The position numbers and the translations under genes were made by a program. The notes beneath the pieces are model-generated. The model had not been told where the DNA came from, did no database searches, and worked only from the letters and a program-made list of their open reading frames with translations. DNA of 15,862 nucleotides, from contig DAMDEV010000051.1 of assembly GCA_032089155.1 (NCBI GenBank), forward strand, positions 1 through 15,862. Reading direction: 5' to 3'. How positions within the stretch are numbered: position 1 is the stretch's first letter; each line of letters begins with the position of its first letter. The stretch is from Faucicola sp032089155 (GTDB lineage: Bacteria; Pseudomonadota; Gammaproteobacteria; Pseudomonadales; Moraxellaceae). Positions 11,692 to 15,862 of this stretch are shown here, one piece after another.

Positions 11692-14505
11692 ATGTCCACC
11701 GATTCCGTTAGCCCCATTGGCATCGTCGATGAATTAAAACAATCTTATCTCGACTATGCCATGAGCGTAATTGTCTCCCGTGCTTTACCTGATGTGCGTG
11801 ATGGGCTGAAACCTGTCCATCGCCGTGTGTTATACGCGATGCATGAATTATCAAACGACTTTAACAAACCTTACAAAAAATCGGCGCGTGTGGTCGGTGA
11901 TGTTATCGGTAAATACCACCCACATGGCGATACTGCAGTGTATGATGCGATTGTGCGTTTGGCGCAGCCGTTCTCAATGCGCTATATGCTTATCGATGGC
12001 CAAGGTAATTTTGGTTCAGTGGATGATGACCCTGCCGCAGCGATGCGTTATACCGAAGTGCGCATGCAAAAACTTACTCACCAAATGCTGGGTGATTTGG
12101 ATAAAGACACTGTGGATTGGGAGCCAAATTATGATGGCTCGGAGCAAATGCCAAGCGTCATGCCAGCCCGTATTCCAAATTTACTCGTCAATGGTGCCAC
12201 AGGGATTGCGGTGGGTATGGCGACCAATATGGCGCCACACAATCTGACGGAAGTGATTAATGCCTGTTTGGCCTATGCCGATGACCCGCACATCTCTGGT
12301 GAAATGCTCATGCAGCATATCACCGGTCCTGATTTCCCAACAGGCGGTATTATTTATGGCCGCTCAGGGATTGTCGATGCTTATCGCACCGGTAAAGGTC
12401 GCTTGCATTTGCGCGGCAAATATCACATCGAACCGATGAGTGAAACGGGCGCCAATAAAGAACGTGAGCGCATTGTATTTACCGAGATTCCCTACCAAAC
12501 CAATAAAGCAAAACTGATTGAAAAAATCGCAGAATTGGTACGCGATAAAAAACTTGAAGGCATTAGCGAGATTCGTGATGAGTCAGATAAAGATGGCATG
12601 CGTATCGCCATTGACTTAAGACGCGGTGAAAACGCGGAAGTCATCGTTAACAATCTATTTATCCAAACGCCTTTAGAATCAAGTTTTAGTATCAACATGG
12701 TTGCCTTAGATGAAGGTCAACCTAAAATCATGACGTTGCGTGATTTGATTGCCGCCTTTGTGCGTCACCGTCAAGAAGTTGTCACTCGCCGTACTATTTA
12801 TGAACTCAAAAAAGCGCAGGCGCGTGGTCATTTGCTAGAAGGGCTTACCATTGCCCTTGCCAACATTGATCGCATCATTGACACTATCAAGGCATCGGCA
12901 AACCGCCAAGAAGCCCGCGATAACTTACTGACCAATACTTGGCAGTCAGGTGGCGTGATTGCCATGTTAGAGGCAGCAGGAAGTCATTCGATTCGACCTG
13001 ATGTGATTGAGGGCGAAGACCTAAACGCCCCATATGGACTGATTGATGACAACCAACATTATCGTCTATCGCCTGACCAAGTCAATGCTATTTTGGATAT
13101 GCAGCTGCACCGTTTAACAGGGTTAGAGCAAGACAAGCTACAGCAAGAATTCAAAGAAATCTTGGCACTCATTGCCCAATTACAAAGTATCTTGGATAAC
13201 TTTGACAAATTAATGCAAGTAATCAAAGACGAATTAATCCAAATCCGTGATGATTTTGGCGATGCACGCAAAACCCAAATCGTCGATAGCCGCAGTGATT
13301 TTAGCCGTGCAGATTTGATTCCAGAGCAAACCGTTGTATTGACTGTTTCACGCACGGGTTATGCCAAAACCCAGCCTGTCAGCGACTATATCGCCCAAAA
13401 ACGCGGTGGCAAAGGCAAGTCAGCCACTGCCATGAAAGCAGACGACGTCATTGACCATATGGTAGTCACATCGACACACAACAACGTGATGATTTTTACC
13501 GATCGGGGTCGTGTGTTTGGGTTACAAGTGTTTGAAGTGCCTATTGCCAGCCGTGGTTCGCGTGGCCGTCCGATGGTCAATTTGATTGCATTGGATGCCG
13601 GTGAAAAAGTCACCGCCATCTTGCCGGTGACTGAAGACGACAAGCAAAATGACAATAGCTATGTGTTCTTTGCAACCGCATCGGGTATGGTAAAACGCGT
13701 CCAATTGTCACAATTTAAAAACCTTCGTGCCAACGGACTTCGCGCTGTTGAACTCAACGACGGTGATAACTTGATTGGCGTTGCCATTACCGATGGCGAG
13801 CAAGACATCATGTTATTTTCCAACGAAGGTAAAGCCATTCGCTTTAATGAAAGTAAAATCCGTGCGATGGGTCGTACCGCAAAAGGGGTACGCGGTATGC
13901 GGGTGACGCTACTGGCCAATCAAGGTATTGAAGACGAGGACACCGAGCTTGAAGACGATAGCCAAGATGACCAAGATACTGACAGTGTCGTTGCGGTTAG
14001 CCGTGTGGTGTCGTTGGTTGTTGCCCCACAGCAAGGCGAGATTTTATGTGCTTGTGAGCGGGGCTTTGGCAAACGCACCCCTGTCTCTGATTTCCCTGTC
14101 AAAGGTCGGGGTGGTAAAGGCATTATTGCCATCAAAACCACGGCGCGTAATGGCGAGCTGGTGCAGGCGTTAGCGGTAACCGATGCCGATGATATTGTGC
14201 TGATTTCTGATGCAGGCACGCTGGTGCGTACACCTGTCGGGCAAATCGCGCAAACAGGTCGGAACGCACAAGGGGTTACCCTGATTCGTATTTCACAAGA
14301 TGAATCATTGGTATCTATTGCTTTGGTCGAAGGCGGTAGTGAAGACGAGCTGGACGAAGATGGTTTAGAGACAGCATTGGCTGACAATATCGCGCAAGAT
14401 GGTACTGATTTACAATACAGTGCGGATTTGCAAGACATCGAGTTGTCTGAAGCCCTGCAGCAAGATGGTTTACTAGAAGCCGATGCACAACAGCTAGATG
14501 ACTAA
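11692..14505 (+). CDS. gyrA: DNA gyrase subunit A
   Basis: GyrA is the DNA-cleaving and DNA-wrapping subunit of gyrase, the enzyme that introduces negative supercoils. The 937-residue protein opens with the breakage-reunion domain; the active-site tyrosine is Y120 (AAMRYTE). The quinolone-determining region reads HPHGDTAVYD with T81 and D85 (E. coli S83 and D87); Thr is a common native residue here, so no resistance mutation is evident. The GyrA-box at 569-575 is QKRGGKG, with K570 in place of Arg. The C-terminal domain has an acidic insertion (12 of 18 residues at 747-764 are Asp/Glu), a second RGGKG at 806-810, and an acidic tail from about 884. AAGGAG (11681-11686) supports the ATG; the TTG at 11674 is rejected because it overlaps the ribosome site. 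Confidence 0.97.
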   Translation: MSTDSVSPIGIVDELKQSYLDYAMSVIVSRALPDVRDGLKPVHRRVLYAMHELSNDFNKPYKKSARVVGDVIGKYHPHGDTAVYDAIVRLAQPFSMRYMLIDGQGNFGSVDDDPAAAMRYTEVRMQKLTHQMLGDLDKDTVDWEPNYDGSEQMPSVMPARIPNLLVNGATGIAVGMATNMAPHNLTEVINACLAYADDPHISGEMLMQHITGPDFPTGGIIYGRSGIVDAYRTGKGRLHLRGKYHIEPMSETGANKERERIVFTEIPYQTNKAKLIEKIAELVRDKKLEGISEIRDESDKDGMRIAIDLRRGENAEVIVNNLFIQTPLESSFSINMVALDEGQPKIMTLRDLIAAFVRHRQEVVTRRTIYELKKAQARGHLLEGLTIALANIDRIIDTIKASANRQEARDNLLTNTWQSGGVIAMLEAAGSHSIRPDVIEGEDLNAPYGLIDDNQHYRLSPDQVNAILDMQLHRLTGLEQDKLQQEFKEILALIAQLQSILDNFDKLMQVIKDELIQIRDDFGDARKTQIVDSRSDFSRADLIPEQTVVLTVSRTGYAKTQPVSDYIAQKRGGKGKSATAMKADDVIDHMVVTSTHNNVMIFTDRGRVFGLQVFEVPIASRGSRGRPMVNLIALDAGEKVTAILPVTEDDKQNDNSYVFFATASGMVKRVQLSQFKNLRANGLRAVELNDGDNLIGVAITDGEQDIMLFSNEGKAIRFNESKIRAMGRTAKGVRGMRVTLLANQGIEDEDTELEDDSQDDQDTDSVVAVSRVVSLVVAPQQGEILCACERGFGKRTPVSDFPVKGRGGKGIIAIKTTARNGELVQALAVTDADDIVLISDAGTLVRTPVGQIAQTGRNAQGVTLIRISQDESLVSIALVEGGSEDELDEDGLETALADNIAQDGTDLQYSADLQDIELSEALQQDGLLEADAQQLDD

Positions 14506-14535
14506 TTTGTAGCCTTGCTATTTGTAACCTTGCTT
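14506..14535 (+). repeat. Tandem 15-base imperfect repeat after the gyrA stop
   Basis: TTTGTAGCCTTGCTA (14506-14520) is followed directly by TTTGTAACCTTGCTT (14521-14535), with two differences. It starts at the base after the gyrA stop codon and ends just before the terminator. Confidence 0.75.
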
Positions 14536-14539
14536 TATC

Positions 14540-14576
14540 AAACCAGCTTATTTATTGATAAGCTGGTTTTTTTTTT
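14540..14576 (+). terminator. Rho-independent terminator of gyrA
   Basis: A perfect 12-bp stem, AAACCAGCTTAT (14540-14551) with ATAAGCTGGTTT (14558-14569), closes a six-base loop and continues as an uninterrupted T run to 14576. It is the strongest terminator in the window. Confidence 0.95.
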
Positions 14577-14679
14577 GCTGAATTCTACAATTTCGCAACA
14601 GCCAGCGAGTTTAAAGCCTTATAAAATTTAAAGTTACTTTGTTCCAAAAATCCCATTACATTAAAAGACGAGTATACCC

Positions 14680-15375
14680 ATGTCAAAACTGCATCTACAT
14701 CACCTTGAAAAATCACGTTCGTTTCGAATTCTTTGGCTATTAGAGGAATTAGAACTGCCTTATCAGTTAACCAAGTACGAACGCCATCATGGTTTGGCGC
14801 CCAAGTCTTTGCAAAAAATTCACCCGATGGGTAAGGCACCTATCCTGCAAGATAATGGAAAAACGCTGATTGAATCTGCCAATATCATTGAGTATTTGAT
14901 TGATAACTATGACCAGTTAAGCGACCCGCAAGATGCACATCCAATCTCACAACTGGTGCTGAATAAAAAATTTCGCCCAGATTATGGCAGTGAGGCGTAT
15001 GAACAGTATCGATATTGGCTGCATTTTACCGAAAGCTCGTTGATGCCCTTGCTTATTATCCGACTAATATTTGCTACCATGATAGAAAAATCACCGATAG
15101 GTATCAAGCAAGTGGCAAAATTACTCAAATCAGGGATAGACAAATCTTATCTGAATCATTCACTAACCGAACAGCTCAAGATGTTAGATAAGCATTTGGG
15201 GAGTAATGAATGGCTTGCTGGCAACCAATTTAGCGGCGCTGATATACAGCTTGAATTTGGCATAAACGCCATGCAAGAAACCCATAGTTTAGAGCCAAAA
15301 TACGCCAACATTCACAATTGGTTAAAAAAATGCCAAGCTCGCCCAGCTTATCAAAAAGCGGTTGATAAGTGTTAA
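14680..15375 (+). CDS. Glutathione S-transferase family protein
   Basis: This 231-residue soluble protein has the two-domain GST layout. The N-terminal thioredoxin-like domain shows LHHLEKSRSFRILWLLEE, with the Ser/Arg-rich turn at 12-14 where the catalytic Ser of related GSTs lies, the cis-proline P54 in MGKAPIL, and the glutathione gamma-glutamyl contact pair E65-S66 in LIESANIIEYL. The helical C-terminal domain includes the N-capping motif FSGADIQ (184-190). It probably conjugates or otherwise uses glutathione; the substrate is unknown. The start ATG at 14680 fits the family N-terminus, but only a weak ribosome site (GACGAG) precedes it. It is a single gene between the gyrA terminator and aceE. 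It resembles the GTT1-like branch; I am sure of the superfamily, not the class. Confidence 0.87.
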   Translation: MSKLHLHHLEKSRSFRILWLLEELELPYQLTKYERHHGLAPKSLQKIHPMGKAPILQDNGKTLIESANIIEYLIDNYDQLSDPQDAHPISQLVLNKKFRPDYGSEAYEQYRYWLHFTESSLMPLLIIRLIFATMIEKSPIGIKQVAKLLKSGIDKSYLNHSLTEQLKMLDKHLGSNEWLAGNQFSGADIQLEFGINAMQETHSLEPKYANIHNWLKKCQARPAYQKAVDKC

Positions 15376-15399
15376 TGGTTCACTGTCAAGTGATTTAAC
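15371..15399 (+). terminator. Imperfect hairpin at the gst stop codon
   Basis: TCACT (15380-15384) pairs with AGTGA (15389-15393) around GTCA, and outside a bulge GTTAA (15371-15375) can pair with TTAAC (15395-15399). GCTTTTATTG follows. It is a weak candidate terminator that includes the stop codon. Confidence 0.3.
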
Positions 15400-15442
15400 G
15401 CTTTTATTGCTTTACTTTGTCGATAAATTTACTACGCGGTCA

Positions 15443-15463
15443 GAAAAAACAGTTGTTTTTTTC
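15443..15463 (+). terminator. A/T hairpin between gst and aceE
   Basis: AAAAAAC (15444-15450) and GTTTTTT (15455-15461) form a seven-base stem with an AGTT loop. Only one G-C pair is present. It may end gst transcripts, but the stem is weak. Confidence 0.35.
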
Positions 15464-15596
15464 ACCTTTATTTCATAGCTAAATACCTATTAAAGATTAG
15501 CGAAAATACTGAAACATTTTTTTTTATGTAAAATATTGCTATCGCTATTTATAACAATGTTTTGTGTCTAATAGTTGAATACTTTGAGTCGTTTAC

Positions 15597-15617
15597 AACC
15601 TAGCTCCATTCTAGGTT
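15597..15617 (+). promoter_or_regulatory. Small perfect hairpin in the aceE leader
   Basis: AACCTAG (15597-15603) and CTAGGTT (15611-15617) pair perfectly around the loop CTCCATT. It lies 39 bases before the aceE ATG and is not followed by a T run, so it is not a terminator. Loop bases TCCAT (15605-15609) are complementary to ATGGA at 15624-15628. Confidence 0.5.
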
Positions 15618-15656
15618 ATTTCCATGGATGGATGCCATTGCCAGAAGGAACGAAAA

Positions 15657-15862
15657 ATGCAATATCAGTATTTTAAAGACCCTGATAGTCAAGAAACCCA
15701 AGAATGGCTTGATGCCTTTGATTCGGTGATTAAGTCAGTGGGAAAAAAACGTGCCACTTTTTTACTAAAAGCCATCTATGATAAGGCGGTACAAGAAGGG
15801 TTACGCGTTAATCGCCTTGACACCGCTTATATCAACACTATTCCTGTAGAAGATCAGCCCTC
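15657..15862 (+). CDS. aceE: Pyruvate dehydrogenase E1 component, N-terminal fragment (3' end outside window)
   Basis: Only the first 68 codons are in the window. They match the N-terminus of the homodimeric E1 component of the pyruvate dehydrogenase complex, which decarboxylates pyruvate with thiamine diphosphate: DPDSQETQEWLDAFDSVIK, then RATFLLKAIYDKA and the family-typical YINTIPVEDQP. E. coli AceE is about 887 residues, so most of the gene lies beyond the edge. AGAAGGAA (15643-15650) is well placed for the ATG at 15657. An in-frame ATG at 15624 would add 11 residues, but it lacks a ribosome site and would translate through this one. Lipoyl-transferase subunit aceF is expected downstream, but cannot be seen. 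Confidence 0.9.
   Translation, partial: MQYQYFKDPDSQETQEWLDAFDSVIKSVGKKRATFLLKAIYDKAVQEGLRVNRLDTAYINTIPVEDQP

Noticed and set aside
11928..11960. Thr at the GyrA quinolone-resistance position (T81) as a resistance mutation
   Set aside because: Thr is a native residue at this position in several genera, including Moraxella and Pseudomonas, and D85 is intact.
13920..14438. A 172-residue Ser/Thr-rich open frame on the - strand inside gyrA
   Set aside because: It is antisense to a certain gyrA segment; its low-complexity composition follows from the Asp/Glu-rich codons opposite, and it has no recognisable domain.

Overview
The window looks like a housekeeping stretch of a gammaproteobacterial chromosome, most likely a member of the Moraxellaceae (Moraxella/Faucicola/Psychrobacter type). 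I base this on the moderately AT-rich coding sequence with AT-rich gaps, the split alpha subunit of the proton-translocating transhydrogenase, the threonine at the quinolone-determining position of GyrA, and the overall protein sequences. This is an impression from the sequence, not a database match. Both ends cut through genes. I see no tRNA, rRNA, CRISPR array, insertion sequence, prophage or integrase.

Left part (1-4480, all + strand): the C-terminal half of a ribonuclease Z-like metallo-beta-lactamase protein, a complete three-gene pnt operon (pntAA-pntAB-pntB) closed by a strong terminator, then a two-gene unit with a membrane-anchored hotdog-fold (THEM6-like) thioesterase and a stand-alone iscX.

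Middle part (4481-9402): a convergent gap full of short inverted repeats; dapE on the - strand (lysine/diaminopimelate synthesis); a divergently placed LysE/ArgO-type amino-acid exporter whose 3' end overlaps tail to tail with a 2-oxoglutarate/Fe(II) oxygenase on the - strand (resembling the bacterial prolyl hydroxylases that modify EF-Tu); the divergent rlmJ (23S rRNA m6A2030 methyltransferase); and pssA (phosphatidylserine synthase) behind the rlmJ terminator.

Right part (9403-15862, all + strand): a monocistronic lipoprotein alpha/beta hydrolase bracketed by terminators; a 458-base gap holding a terminator, a 13-base direct repeat and an extended -10 promoter with a long leader; gyrA with an acidic insertion in its C-terminal domain; a glutathione S-transferase; and the first 68 codons of aceE (pyruvate dehydrogenase E1) behind a leader with a small hairpin.

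The genes form several independent units: redox balance (pnt), Fe-S cluster assembly (iscX), cell-wall/lysine supply (dapE), amino-acid export, ribosome/translation modification (rlmJ and possibly the oxygenase), membrane lipid synthesis (pssA), DNA topology (gyrA), detoxification (gst) and central carbon metabolism (aceE). I did not find a convincing undescribed multi-gene system. The points most worth a second look are the GyrA C-terminal acidic insertion with two RGGKG motifs, the prolyl-hydroxylase-like oxygenase, the thioesterase-iscX pairing and a few repeats and leader structures.
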